Shown here one piece after another: positions 8,274 to 16,416 of a DNA stretch of 64,000 bases. Both the position numbers and the translations under genes were made by a program. The stretch is from JAOUGY01 sp963792365. GTDB lineage: Bacteria; Actinomycetota; Acidimicrobiia; Spongiisociales; ZC4RG35. Numbering within the stretch: position 1 is the first letter of the stretch; every line of letters begins with the position of its first letter. Below the pieces are notes generated by a model. It did not search any database. It was given only the letters and a program-made list of their open reading frames with translations, and had not been told where the DNA came from. The stretch lies in assembly GCA_963792365.1 (NCBI GenBank), contig CAWBVW010000008.1, positions 372,001 to 436,000 of the forward strand. The letters are read 5' to 3'.

Positions 8274-8719
8274 GAACCGAGCGCGGCGCAGCGCCGCTCG
8301 AACTGGCGTTGGGTGTGGGACTGCTGATGATCCCGATGGCGATGATCGTCCTCTCCTTCGGTCCTGCCCTGGAGATGCGCTCGTTCGTGCGCCAGGCCGC
8401 TGCAGAGGCGTCACGGGCGGTGGTGATCTCCGATGGAGAAACGGCGACTGCCATGGCACAGATCGCCACCATGGCGGCCAACCACGGCTTCGACGCGTCT
8501 CAGGTCCGTGTCGGGTTGTGTGGTGCGGTGCCGGCTCCGGTGTCGTCTGGTGGGGCGGCCGCGTGTCCCGCGCCGTTGCAGCGTGACCAGACCGTCGTGG
8601 CCCGGGTCGAGATGGACATCCCGTTGATCGCGGTCCCTGGCATCGACGCCAGCGTTGGTGGCGTCGAGGTCTGGTCCGAGCACCAATCGCTCGTCGACCT
8701 GTACCGGAGCGTCGGCTGA
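8270..8719 (+). CDS. TadE-like pseudopilin, second copy
   Basis: A 149-residue protein beginning with a short charged leader, the motif RG-AAPLE (Glu at +5), and a membrane helix (about 12-33). The extracytoplasmic domain has two Cys (GLCGAVPAP and ACPAP) that may form a disulfide. TadE/TadF-type pseudopilins are needed for Flp pilus assembly. The ATG overlaps the previous stop (ATGA), and its stop overlaps the next ATG (TGATG). Confidence 0.78.
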   Translation: MRTERGAAPLELALGVGLLMIPMAMIVLSFGPALEMRSFVRQAAAEASRAVVISDGETATAMAQIATMAANHGFDASQVRVGLCGAVPAPVSSGGAAACPAPLQRDQTVVARVEMDIPLIAVPGIDASVGGVEVWSEHQSLVDLYRSVG

Positions 8720-9153
8720 TGAGGGGGGTGCACCGTGACGAGCGTGGAAGCACCACGTTGTGGACGTTGGCGCTCGCGATCACGTTGCTGATGGTGGGCG
8801 GCATCAGCTTGGACTTGTGGAGTGCGCTCGGCGCACATCGTGACTTGGCGGGGATCGCCGATGCCGCCGCAGTAGCGGGTGCGTCGGGCGTCGATGCGGA
8901 GACCTTCCGAAACGAAGGCAGGGTGGTGCTCGATCCGGCGTTGGCGAGCGGTCTGGCGCTTCGACTCATCGATGCCCAGCCCAACGGCGGTGACCTCGAC
9001 GCCTCACCGCAGATCGTGGTTGCGGGTGACGGACAATCGGTGACCGTCACGCTCGAACGCCGTGTCGAGCTGACGCTCTTGCGGCTGGTGGTCCCCGTCG
9101 GGTCGATCCTGGTGAGCGCCGAAGCAAGGTCTGACGCGTCGCTGCGGCAGTGA
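8719..9153 (+). CDS. TadG-like/helicase-secretion neighbourhood TadE-like protein
   Basis: A 144-residue protein with leader MRGVHRDERG, a hydrophobic helix (about 14-34, TLWTLALAITLLMVGGISLD) and a Putative-Tad-like DLAGIADAAAVAGA segment typical of TadG/Flp-associated proteins. It is the last gene of the pilus operon. The final six codons and the stop lie inside a 20-bp-stem hairpin (9131-9177). Confidence 0.75.
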   Translation: MRGVHRDERGSTTLWTLALAITLLMVGGISLDLWSALGAHRDLAGIADAAAVAGASGVDAETFRNEGRVVLDPALASGLALRLIDAQPNGGDLDASPQIVVAGDGQSVTVTLERRVELTLLRLVVPVGSILVSAEARSDASLRQ

Positions 9154-9177
9154 TCATCTGCCGCAGCGACGCGTCAG
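9131..9177 (+). terminator. Long perfect hairpin closing the Tad operon
   Basis: Two 20-bp arms (9131-9150 and 9158-9177) are perfectly complementary around the 7-nt loop TGATCAT, which contains the TGA stop of the last pilus gene. The stem is very GC-rich. No T-run follows, so it may act as a factor-assisted or bidirectional terminator, or as an mRNA stabiliser. The following 240 bp (9178-9417) hold nothing I can support as a gene. Confidence 0.75.
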
Positions 9178-9417
9178 CGTGCGCGTGTCGCACGGCTTCG
9201 TGGTCTGTCACGGCGGCCATGCCAACCTCTCCGCGTCGTCGGTCATCCTCGAGGTCGCCTAGGCTTCCGGGCCGGGGGTTGTGGTGACGGGTCCTGTGTG
9301 TGCATGGTGATTATCGGTTGGGGTTGTTGAGCATGCTGGTGGGGGTTCGTCCACGCGCAAGACCCCTCGCCAAACCATCACAGCAAGACTCCTTGGTGCC
9401 CTCGGTGCTTCGTGGCA

Positions 9418-10404
9418 TCACCCGTTGAGCAGCCGCCACCCCTGAGCGAGTCTTGCTCCGATCGGATCAATCACCTTGCGGTCCGACCAGTAGAAGATGT
9501 GAGTCAGCGGGGTCGTCGACACAGGGCCGGACACGTCGACTGCGCGATCCTCGTCGACCGTCGCCGCGTACGCCTCGCTGAGCCCGCGGAGCGGGTAGGC
9601 GATGATGTCGTCCTTCTCGTAGATGTTCACCCACTCGGTGTTGAGATCGGCACGGTCTGTCTCGATGTGCCGTCCGGGAAACCTGATCGGCTTGCTCATC
9701 TGTCGGGCGTCGGACGCATAGCGCAGGCTCCAGAGGGCGAGCGGGCTTCCCATCGTGTAGAGCCAGGCCAACGTGTGGCCGCGGGCCAGTGCAGACGCCC
9801 CACGTGCGGTGTTGACAGTTTCGGCGGCCAGCCGCCGGCGCCACTGTTGCTGGTCGTAGAAGTAGTCGGTGGCGAGCACCGTGCCGAACGAGTGTGCGAT
9901 CACGCAGAGCGGAGCCTCTGGGCCGGCCCGGCGGGCGAGCGATTCGAGACCGCCTGCGAACGTCTCGTGTACCGCGTGATAGTTGGCGCCGTCGCCGGAT
10001 CGGTCATATGCGATGACGTCACCGACGAAATGCATCATGAGCCACCGGGCGGTCGGCCAATGAAGCTCTTTCATCCCCGAGACCTTCCGGTCGGACAAGG
10101 ACAGGATCAGCGGCACGAGGTGGCGGGTCGACCCGGCGTTCAGCTTCGTGATGATCCCGGAGATGCGATCCTCGAAGAACTCGTGCGAGTCGGTGGCGAA
10201 GACCTGATCGAAGAGCCGCTGCTGTCGTGCCTGTGCCTCGGCGGCCCAGACGATCGGTTCCACGATCAGTGCCTGATCCGGGTCGGGGCCGTTCGGTCCG
10301 AACTGATCGGCGAACGCCCCTTTCAGCAACTTGGTCGGGGTTGCGGCGAAGTCGGGGTCTTCGATCTCGATTCCGTGAACGATCGCCACTGCGATCGGTT
10401 GCAT
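9418..10404 (-). CDS. Alpha/beta-hydrolase (lipase/esterase-like) protein
   Basis: A 328-residue protein. VAIVHGIEIEDPDF at the N-terminus fits the oxyanion region, and VIAHSFGTVLATDY gives the nucleophile elbow HSFGT (Ser near residue 175). WLYTMGSPLALW and LTHIFYWSD resemble later elements of PGAP1/lipase-like hydrolases acting on esters. The ATG is set by AAGGAGGT seven bases upstream. It is divergent from prmC. The substrate is unknown. Confidence 0.65.
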   Translation of the reverse strand: MQPIAVAIVHGIEIEDPDFAATPTKLLKGAFADQFGPNGPDPDQALIVEPIVWAAEAQARQQRLFDQVFATDSHEFFEDRISGIITKLNAGSTRHLVPLILSLSDRKVSGMKELHWPTARWLMMHFVGDVIAYDRSGDGANYHAVHETFAGGLESLARRAGPEAPLCVIAHSFGTVLATDYFYDQQQWRRRLAAETVNTARGASALARGHTLAWLYTMGSPLALWSLRYASDARQMSKPIRFPGRHIETDRADLNTEWVNIYEKDDIIAYPLRGLSEAYAATVDEDRAVDVSGPVSTTPLTHIFYWSDRKVIDPIGARLAQGWRLLNG

Positions 10405-10537
10405 GGCGACACCTCCTTCGTTCGCCACGATACGGACCGATGGCTCCGATCCGATAGGGCACGACGCCAGTCGAGCGCACCCGTTCTGGCCCCTTCGTGG
10501 CACCCTGAATTCGTGTCGAAGGTGCCACACTGCCGTT

Positions 10538-11275
10538 GTGTCCGACCCCGCCCTCCCAGCCCATGAGGAACGTCGCCTGAGGGCGGCGAGCGGAGGCGAC
10601 GACCGCGTGTTCGCCGATCTCCTTCGCCGGAGGTTGGAAGGCGCGCCACTGCAGTACCTCGAGGGGACCGCTGCCTTCGGCCCCTTCGAACTCGTGGTCG
10701 ACGAACGCGTGCTGATCCCACGTCCCGAGACGGAGCAGCTCTGGGAGCTGGCGGTGGCGGAGGTGAGCGACCCGAGTGTCGTGGTCGACCTGTGCACCGG
10801 ATCCGGCGCACTGGCGATCGCCTGCAAGTCCACCTGGCCCGCGGCGCGGGTGATCGCAACCGACCTCTCGCCCGACGCCGTGGACGTCGCTCGGCTCAAC
10901 GTCGCTCGCGCACGGTCGGACGTCGAGGTTCTCCAGGGGGATCTGTTCGAGGCGCTGCCGCCGGAGGTGTCCGGGCTGATGGACCTCATCGTGTCGAATC
11001 CGCCGTACGTCACCGATGCGGAGTTCGATGACCTGCCTCCCGACGTGAAGGCTGAGCCGCGGATGGCGCTCGTGTCCGGCCCGACCGGACTCGAGGTGCT
11101 CGATCGCATCGGCGTCGAGGCGGTCCGCTGGCTCGCGCCCGGCGGGACGGTGATCTGCGAGATCGGTGATGAGCAGGGTCCCGCGGTGACGGTGTTGTTC
11201 AAGCGGGCATTCGCCTCTGTCTCGGTTCGTCGAGACCTCACCGGCCGGGACCGGTTCGTGGTGGCACGTCGATGA
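10538..11275 (+). CDS. prmC: Release factor glutamine methyltransferase
   Basis: A 245-residue PrmC/HemK protein, which methylates the Gln of the GGQ motif in peptide-chain release factors. It has an N-terminal helical domain (1-70), then the fold VLIPRPETEQL, the AdoMet loop VVDLCTGSGALAIA (about 88-101), and the substrate motif SNPPYVTD (about 150). The frame is open upstream, but the GTG at 10538 gives a compact N-terminus. The usual partner prfA is not adjacent. Confidence 0.87.
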   Translation: MSDPALPAHEERRLRAASGGDDRVFADLLRRRLEGAPLQYLEGTAAFGPFELVVDERVLIPRPETEQLWELAVAEVSDPSVVVDLCTGSGALAIACKSTWPAARVIATDLSPDAVDVARLNVARARSDVEVLQGDLFEALPPEVSGLMDLIVSNPPYVTDAEFDDLPPDVKAEPRMALVSGPTGLEVLDRIGVEAVRWLAPGGTVICEIGDEQGPAVTVLFKRAFASVSVRRDLTGRDRFVVARR

Positions 11276-11315
11276 TGGGGTTGGCTGACGACCTCCTGTG
11301 TGCCAGGGTGCGGGC

Positions 11316-12044
11316 ATGAGCCTCATCGACTGGCCGACGATCGACGCAGTTCTGTTCGATCTCGACGGCGTCCTGACTCCGACGGCGCTGGTGCACGAAG
11401 CCGCCTGGAAGCGATCGTTCGACGAGTTCCTGGCCGCCCGCAACGGCCCCGACTTCGTGCCGTTCGTCGAGGCCGACTACCTGGCACACGTCGACGGCAA
11501 GCCTCGCTACGACGGGGTCAGGGACTTCCTCGCCTCCCGCGAGATCGTGCTCCCCGAGGGTGACCCGGGGGATGCGCCGGGCCACGACACGGTGTGTGCC
11601 CTCGGCAACCTGAAGAACGCCATGTTCAACCGGGTGCTGGAGGACGAGGGTGTGGAGCCGTACCCCGACGCAGTCCGGTTGCTCGACGCCCTGGCGGCCA
11701 CGGAGATCGCCCTCGGCGTGGTTTCGTCGAGCGCCAACGCCAAGCCGGTGCTCGCCGCGGCGGGTCTGACCGATCGCTTTCGCTTCGTGATGGACGGGAT
11801 CGTCGCCCGCGAACGGTCGCTGCCCGGCAAGCCGGCCCCCGACACGTTCCTCGGCGCCGCCACCGAGCTCGGCGCAGCACCGGGTCGCACGGTCGTCTTC
11901 GAGGACGCAGTCAGCGGAGTGGCGGCTGGCGCGGCCGGCGGCTTCGCCGTCGTCGTCGGCGTCGATCGCACCGACTCGGCGGCGGCGTTGTCCGAGGCAG
12001 GAGCCACCATCACCGTCGACGACTTGTCGACACTTGCGCCCTGA
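11316..12044 (+). CDS. HAD-superfamily phosphatase/beta-phosphoglucomutase-like
   Basis: A 242-residue HAD subfamily IA protein. Motif I is FDLDGVLTP (nucleophile Asp, acid/base Asp two residues on), motif II VVSSSANAKP, motif III the Lys in LPGKPAPD, and motif IV VVFEDAVSGV. A helical cap is inserted after motif I. The sequence is close to beta-phosphoglucomutases and trehalose-pathway phosphatase fusions, but substrate cannot be fixed. The ATG at 11316 is preferred over an upstream in-frame ATG because the protein then starts just before the HAD core. Confidence 0.78.
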   Translation: MSLIDWPTIDAVLFDLDGVLTPTALVHEAAWKRSFDEFLAARNGPDFVPFVEADYLAHVDGKPRYDGVRDFLASREIVLPEGDPGDAPGHDTVCALGNLKNAMFNRVLEDEGVEPYPDAVRLLDALAATEIALGVVSSSANAKPVLAAAGLTDRFRFVMDGIVARERSLPGKPAPDTFLGAATELGAAPGRTVVFEDAVSGVAAGAAGGFAVVVGVDRTDSAAALSEAGATITVDDLSTLAP

Positions 12045-12114
12045 TTGGTGCGACTCCCATATCCGGCCGCTGATCAGAAGTGCTGTTACTCGGTTGGAGT
12101 CCCAGGGTCCGGTC

Positions 12115-12585
12115 TCATCGTCGGCCCATAGTTCCAATCAGATCGTCATGGGTCTGCCAGACCTTCGATGCACGACGAGCCGAGCAGGACCCCGGGCATT
12201 CACCGAGGTCACTTCGGCGATATCCAGTCCACCTCGCCCACAGTCCCCACGTGTAGTTCTCCAGCCGCTGGCCGTCGATCTTCAAGGCGACACCCTGGTG
12301 TCGCGCTACGGCGACCAGGATGATGGAGTAGTAGACGACGAACCCGACTGCGAGCCACCCAAAGACCAAACTGGGTACCGGGCTGTTTCCGGTCAGGGCC
12401 GGGATCGGCGGGCGGATGATGGCCCATACGCCGCCTACGAGAGTCAGTGATGTGGCGACCACGTTGGGGCCGGAGGGCCTTTGCGTCTCGAATGGGTATC
12501 TCTGTCGTCGCACGGCGTTCGAACTCGATCGGAGGCGATCTCGCAGCGGCCCGACCACTCGAGTCCGATCCCGGGGTGTCAACAT
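12115..12585 (-). CDS. Possible small membrane protein downstream of a MazF toxin
   Basis: A 156-residue frame with two hydrophobic segments (about 41-60 and 68-92, SLVFGWLAVGFVVYYSIILV) between Arg-rich ends. Its ATG overlaps the mazF stop by 7 bp, so it would be co-transcribed with the toxin-antitoxin pair. I recognise no family, and the ends look weakly constrained, so it may be a chance frame. If it is not real, 12045-12578 is a non-coding stretch with nothing else I can support. Confidence 0.4.
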   Translation of the reverse strand: MLTPRDRTRVVGPLRDRLRSSSNAVRRQRYPFETQRPSGPNVVATSLTLVGGVWAIIRPPIPALTGNSPVPSLVFGWLAVGFVVYYSIILVAVARHQGVALKIDGQRLENYTWGLWARWTGYRRSDLGECPGSCSARRASKVWQTHDDLIGTMGRR

Positions 12586-12887
12586 CCGACTGCGTAACCG
12601 ACCGCAGCGCAGACGCGATGCATCGTCGTTGCGCCGACGGTTCCCACAAGCTCGGTCAGGATCGCCTGCGGGACGGTATGCAGGCCGTCGCAGTTGACTA
12701 CTGACTCACGGTCGAGTCCGACCTCGTCAGCATCGATTGGCACCTCCGCGGCGAGCCCGCGGACCGATGTGGTGATCTCAGCCACCGTCACGAGAGAGCG
12801 GACATCGATGACTTCGGTGCGGGTCAAGATCAGTACCGGTCGTCGCTTCCCCCCGACTCGGGCCAGCCAGACCTCGCCGCGGTTCAC
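12579..12887 (-). CDS. mazF: MazF/PemK-type endoribonuclease toxin
   Basis: A 102-residue protein. The start RGEVWLARVGGKRRPVLILT is the conserved MazF strand-loop with the RPVLIL core. VTVAEITT, the middle SVVNCDGLHTVP and the C-terminal helix fit the toxin fold. Such toxins cut single-stranded mRNA or rRNA at short motifs. The GTG start overlaps the antitoxin stop (GTGA), the normal antitoxin-first order. Confidence 0.85.
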   Translation of the reverse strand: MNRGEVWLARVGGKRRPVLILTRTEVIDVRSLVTVAEITTSVRGLAAEVPIDADEVGLDRESVVNCDGLHTVPQAILTELVGTVGATTMHRVCAAVGYAVGC

Positions 12888-13093
12888 TCCTCACCCCATG
12901 CCTCGGCCTCGGTCCAGGCGGGATCCGGAACCTCTGGATGGCGTTCGTATGCATCTCGGTCCGCCCGAGCCAAGGCCGCCCGTACAGCGGCGGCGACACC
13001 ATCCCGTGCGGCCGCTGAGATGTTGACGCCCAGTTGCCGGGCCTGCTCGGCGAGCTCGTCGTCGAGCGTGAAGGTTGTGCGGGTCGATGCCAT
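12884..13093 (-). CDS. Ribbon-helix-helix antitoxin of the MazF pair
   Basis: A 69-residue protein. Residues 4-45 (TRTTFTLDDELAEQARQLGV with a following Ala-rich helix) match ribbon-helix-helix antitoxins of the CcdA/VapB type. The acidic tail with Trp residues would wrap the toxin. It lies directly upstream of mazF with a GTGA overlap. The promoter region carries two TGCTAGC sites that may be its own operator. Confidence 0.78.
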   Translation of the reverse strand: MASTRTTFTLDDELAEQARQLGVNISAAARDGVAAAVRAALARADRDAYERHPEVPDPAWTEAEAWGEE

Positions 13094-13100
13094 ACACTCA

Positions 13101-13120
13101 TGCTAGCTACAGTTGCTAGC
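13101..13120 (-). promoter_or_regulatory. Candidate antitoxin operator (paired TGCTAGC sites)
   Basis: TGCTAGC occurs at 13101-13107 and 13114-13120, spaced 13 bp apart, immediately upstream of the antitoxin start. Each holds the palindrome GCTAGC. Ribbon-helix-helix antitoxins bind such repeated short palindromes to repress their own operon. The binding is inferred. Confidence 0.5.
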
Positions 13121-13147
13121 AATTGATGATGCGCATCGAGCGATCCA

Positions 13148-13163
13148 ATCAGGGAAGCCTGAT
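13148..13163 (-). terminator. Small hairpin at the end of the glycerate kinase gene
   Basis: ATCAGG, loop GAAG, CCTGAT: a 6-bp stem formed by the last codons and stop of the kinase gene. It is short and lacks a T-run; reported as a weak candidate. Confidence 0.3.
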
Positions 13164-14315
13164 CCACAGGTCCCCGACGTTGGTGCCGGACGGGCCGGTG
13201 ACGACGAGGTCGCCGGACGCCGTCAGCGCCGCGTGCGAATCATTGACCTCGAGGGAGCCGGCGGGATCGACATCGAGCCGTCGCATACGGCTCGCCGAGC
13301 TCCCGTCGACGATGGCGCCGGCAGCCTCGGTGGGTCCGTCGATGCCGTCGGTTCCGATTGCACCGAACCAGCCTCGGCGCCCCTCCAGCGCGATCGCCGC
13401 GGCGAGCGCTGCCTCCTGGTTGCGGCCACCGCGGCCCGCGCCTCGCACCGTGACGGTCGTCTCGCCCGCCGCCACCAGCGGACGCTCTCGCCCGGCAGCC
13501 ACCATGCGCCGGGCCTGCTCGGATGCTTCGCCGCGCAAGGCGAGCGTCCACACGTCGGCGCCGAGCTCGTCCGCGGCCGCTCGGGCAGCCTTCGAACAGT
13601 CGGCCACCACTTCGACCCGCTGCTCGGGTGGCCTGCCGGCCTCGATCGTGGGAAAGAGGGGAAAGTCGACGCCGAGACGCGAGCGAACCACCTCGACGGC
13701 GTCGACCGCCGTCGATCCGTCATCGAGGGTGGGGCCAGACGCAACGACCTCAGCGCCTGCGTCGATCACGTCGGACATCACGAGGGTCACCGCCCTGGTG
13801 GCCTTGGTGGCCCGAAGCAGACCCCCATTCTTGATGCGGGACAAATGTCGCCGCACCAGGTTGATCTCCTGGATGGGGGTGCCGGCCTGCATGAGCCGGT
13901 CCGTGAGTCGGGCGATGACTTCGACCGTGACGCCCTCGACCGGGACCTCGGCGAGGGCTGAACCGCCACCAGACACGAGCACGAGCAGCATGTCGTCCGG
14001 CCGGACCGAGCCGACGAACGACAACAGCGCATGTCCCGCTCGTTCCGATCGATCGTCGGGCATCGGGTGTCCTCCCACGAGGAGCGAGCCCCCGGAGGGC
14101 ATCGACTCGACATGGTCGGAAACTGCGAGGTATCCGAGCATCGCTTCGCCGAGAACGGACGCCGCACCGCGGACCATCGCCGGCGCCGCCTTGCCGAGGG
14201 CCGCCACCCACACGCGCTCCCGCTGCAGATCCCGCGCCGCCCGGGCGACCGCAGCCTCGGGATCGACCGCCTGGAGGGCCGAGCGATAGGCGGCGAGGAT
14301 CCGCTCCCGGGTCAA
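13149..14315 (-). CDS. Glycerate 2-kinase, MOFRL family
   Basis: A 388-residue GckA/TtuD-type kinase converting D-glycerate to 2-phosphoglycerate. Features: VAALGKAAPAM near the N-terminus, LVLVSGGGSAL (about 137), NLVRRHLSRIKNGGL (about 170), SDVIDAG, and the C-terminal MOFRL domain with GRGGRNQE and GAIGTDGIDGPT. The frame runs far upstream, but the TTG at 14315 follows GGAGGAG and overlaps the MFS stop (TTGA), so I start there. The pairing with a transporter suggests uptake and use of glycerate or a hydroxy-acid precursor. Confidence 0.85.
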   Translation of the reverse strand: MTRERILAAYRSALQAVDPEAAVARAARDLQRERVWVAALGKAAPAMVRGAASVLGEAMLGYLAVSDHVESMPSGGSLLVGGHPMPDDRSERAGHALLSFVGSVRPDDMLLVLVSGGGSALAEVPVEGVTVEVIARLTDRLMQAGTPIQEINLVRRHLSRIKNGGLLRATKATRAVTLVMSDVIDAGAEVVASGPTLDDGSTAVDAVEVVRSRLGVDFPLFPTIEAGRPPEQRVEVVADCSKAARAAADELGADVWTLALRGEASEQARRMVAAGRERPLVAAGETTVTVRGAGRGGRNQEAALAAAIALEGRRGWFGAIGTDGIDGPTEAAGAIVDGSSASRMRRLDVDPAGSLEVNDSHAALTASGDLVVTGPSGTNVGDLWIRLP

Positions 14316-15472
14316 CGGTCTCCTCCCACGACGATGGCGGCCGCCAGGGCGATCGCCGTCCCGATCGCAACGGCGGTTGCCCTGCTGCCGGTCGACTCCA
14401 CCAGTGCTCCGGCGACGACCGGTGTCACTGCGCCGGCGACGAAGGTGCCGAGCGTCACCGTGCCGAGAGACGTGCCCAGAACACGATCTCCGAAGACCTC
14501 CCGTCCCCGGATGCCCACGAGTGGCGATTGGGCTCCGATCGAAAGGCCGGTGACCGTCATCGCCACCAGCGCCAGCGGGAACCACCCGCTGCCGCCGAGG
14601 AGCGCGGTCCCCACGGCGAGCATGAGGATCGCCGACCTGAGCGTGCGTGCGGCGCCGAAGCGCGCCGCCACGCGGGTGAGCGGGAGCCGTCCCAAGAACT
14701 GCATGATTCCGCGAGCTCCGGCAAGGGTGGATGCGGTCGCCAGTCCGAGGCCGGCCGAGCTCATCACCGGCACCTGATACACCGACAGGAGCTGGATGGT
14801 TCCGGTTGCGAGGATCACGCCGGCCGCGAAGCGGAAGGCTCGTCGGTCGAAGCCACCGATAGCCAGTCGCCACGAGGGCCTGCTGACGTCTGATGCCGGG
14901 CTGTGCGCGATCGACAGCGCAGCGACGAACGACACGAGCGTCATCGCGGCTCCGGCCTGCAGGGCGAGCCGCCAGCCGGAACGGTCCACTAGCCACGCCG
15001 AGAGGGGATAGAAGATCGGCGAAGAAAACGCCGCGTAGAGCGTGAGACGAGTGATGGCGGCGGCCTCGTGGCCGGGAGCGATGCGGGCGGCGGCGGTCTG
15101 GGAGATGTGATAGAAGCCGGTTGCTCCGACGATGCCTGCTCCCGTCGAGAACAGGACTACGAAGGGGAGTGGTGACCGGGTGAGTGTGGCGGCGGCGAGA
15201 ACGAGGGAGCCGAGCATTCCGATCACGAACACCGGCCGTGATCCCCTCCGGTCGAGCATCCGGCCGGCGGCCACGCTCCCTGCGCCGGCGAGGAGCTGGG
15301 CGGCCCCGAAGGCGGCGACCATCGTCGACTCCGTCGCACCGAGGTCGGCGGTCAGGTCGTCGAGGATGACTCCGAAGCTGTAGATCCAGGACCCATAGGC
15401 GGCGAGCGTGACGCAGGCGAGTGCCACGATCGCCGCCTCGCGAGGTCTGGCTGGAGCGGAGTCGACGGTCAT
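14312..15472 (-). CDS. MFS transporter
   Basis: A 386-residue, 12-helix major facilitator protein. The loop 2-3 motif reads GRMLDRRGSRPV, and a second-half counterpart is RLPLTRVAARFGAART. The sequence resembles the MFS branch that carries monocarboxylates or organic anions (oxalate/formate-like), and the overlap with glycerate kinase favours an organic-acid substrate. An in-frame TTG at 15487 is an alternative start. Confidence 0.8.
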   Translation of the reverse strand: MTVDSAPARPREAAIVALACVTLAAYGSWIYSFGVILDDLTADLGATESTMVAAFGAAQLLAGAGSVAAGRMLDRRGSRPVFVIGMLGSLVLAAATLTRSPLPFVVLFSTGAGIVGATGFYHISQTAAARIAPGHEAAAITRLTLYAAFSSPIFYPLSAWLVDRSGWRLALQAGAAMTLVSFVAALSIAHSPASDVSRPSWRLAIGGFDRRAFRFAAGVILATGTIQLLSVYQVPVMSSAGLGLATASTLAGARGIMQFLGRLPLTRVAARFGAARTLRSAILMLAVGTALLGGSGWFPLALVAMTVTGLSIGAQSPLVGIRGREVFGDRVLGTSLGTVTLGTFVAGAVTPVVAGALVESTGSRATAVAIGTAIALAAAIVVGGDR

Positions 15473-15492
15473 CGGCTCCGCAGTCAAGCCGA

Positions 15493-15930
15493 TCAGCAGC
15501 AGGCGGCGGAGGCTCCTGAGTCGGCCTCTTCGGTCGCACAACAGGCGTCGTTGGTCGACTCCATTTGCTGCGAGTCGCCGAGCACCGTGTACCACTCCCA
15601 CTCGGCACCATCGGGATCTCGAACCCACACCTTGTCCTGGAGTGCGTAACAACACTCGACACCGTCTTCGAGACGGGTGGAGAACCCGGCGTCGTCGAAG
15701 CGCCCCGTCGCTGTGTGGACGGCGTCCGTGCCGTCTACCTCGACACCGAGATGGTTCAGGGCTCCGCCGCCGGCGCCCCCGATCAGCACCAGCTTGAGGG
15801 GAGGATCGGTGATGGCGAAGTTGGCGTATCCGGGCCGGCGCTTGGCGGGTTCGGACTGGAACATCGTGCTGTAGAAGTCGACCGCTGCATCCACATCGCT
15901 CACGGTCAGTGCCAGCTGCAATCTGCTCAT
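15493..15930 (-). CDS. arsI: ArsI/CadI-type VOC lyase
   Basis: A 145-residue single VOC-fold protein. LQLALTVSDVDAAVDFYSTM opens the fold; NHLGVEV gives a metal His and EWEWYTVL the metal Glu. The vicinal Cys pair in VECCYALQDKVWVRDPDG is the hallmark of ArsI C-As lyases and CadI, and binds trivalent arsenicals. A Cys-rich tail (ACCATEE and AACC) adds more thiols. ArsI cleaves the carbon-arsenic bond of methylarsenite and aromatic arsenicals. It is divergent from an ArsR gene with a clear operator between them. Confidence 0.82.
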   Translation of the reverse strand: MSRLQLALTVSDVDAAVDFYSTMFQSEPAKRRPGYANFAITDPPLKLVLIGGAGGGALNHLGVEVDGTDAVHTATGRFDDAGFSTRLEDGVECCYALQDKVWVRDPDGAEWEWYTVLGDSQQMESTNDACCATEEADSGASAACC

Positions 15931-15957
15931 GACTGTCTCCTTGGTTCGTTCCGAGAA

Positions 15958-15987
15958 TCAATACATCGATGGCCGTCGATGTATTGA
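15958..15987. promoter_or_regulatory. ArsR-type operator between arsI and arsR
   Basis: A perfect inverted repeat: TCAATACATCGA, 6-bp spacer, TCGATGTATTGA. The ATCAA/TTGAT half-sites match the ArsR/SmtB operator style. A second AT-rich palindromic cluster (ATGCAT, ATCGAT) lies between it and the arsR start, where the arsR promoter is expected. It should repress both genes until metalloid binds. Confidence 0.75.
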
Positions 15988-16024
15988 TCTTGACCGATGC
16001 ATCGATCATTGTCAATATATAGAT

Positions 16025-16357
16025 ATGGATTCCTGCTGTACCCCGATCTCGGGAGTGATGTCGGCCGAGGAGGCCGAGCAGACGGCTGCGCTGTTGAAGG
16101 TCGTGGCCGATCCCGCCCGATTGCGCATCCTGTCGATGCTTGCCCGTGCCGAGGACCAGGAGATCTGCGTGTGTGATCTCACCGAACCGCTCGATCTCTC
16201 CCAGCCCACGGTGAGTCACCACATGAAGGTGCTGCGAGAAGCCGGCCTCACCGCATCGGAGCGGCGCGGGAAGTGGGTGTATCACCGACTCCAGCCCGAG
16301 CGGTTGGCCGGGATCCGGATGGCGCTGGACGTCGAGCCGGAAGCCGTGCACCGCTAG
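16025..16357 (+). CDS. arsR: ArsR/SmtB-family metalloid-responsive repressor
   Basis: A 110-residue winged-helix repressor. The motif EICVCDLTEPL carries the CVCDL metalloid-binding Cys pair in helix alpha3. LSQPTVSHHMKVLREAGLT is the recognition helix region, followed by the wing ERRGKWVYHRL. The N-terminus MDSCCTP adds two more Cys that could complete a three-coordinate As(III) site. I use the ATG at 16025; the frame extends upstream through the operator. Divergent from arsI, its probable target. Confidence 0.85.
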   Translation: MDSCCTPISGVMSAEEAEQTAALLKVVADPARLRILSMLARAEDQEICVCDLTEPLDLSQPTVSHHMKVLREAGLTASERRGKWVYHRLQPERLAGIRMALDVEPEAVHR

Positions 16358-16416
16358 GCGTTGCCATTCCGGTCGTTGCACCTGACGGTTGGCGCTCCAT
16401 TTGCGACAATGAACCC

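Noticed and set aside
9178..9417. A short gene between the Tad hairpin and the hydrolase
   Set aside because: No frame has a plausible start with ribosome-binding site or a recognisable product.
13149..15662. A single 837-codon frame covering glycerate kinase and most of the MFS gene
   Set aside because: Only its last 388 codons are a real protein. The rest is out of frame with a clear MFS transporter, and a ribosome-binding site with TTG at 14315 marks the true start.
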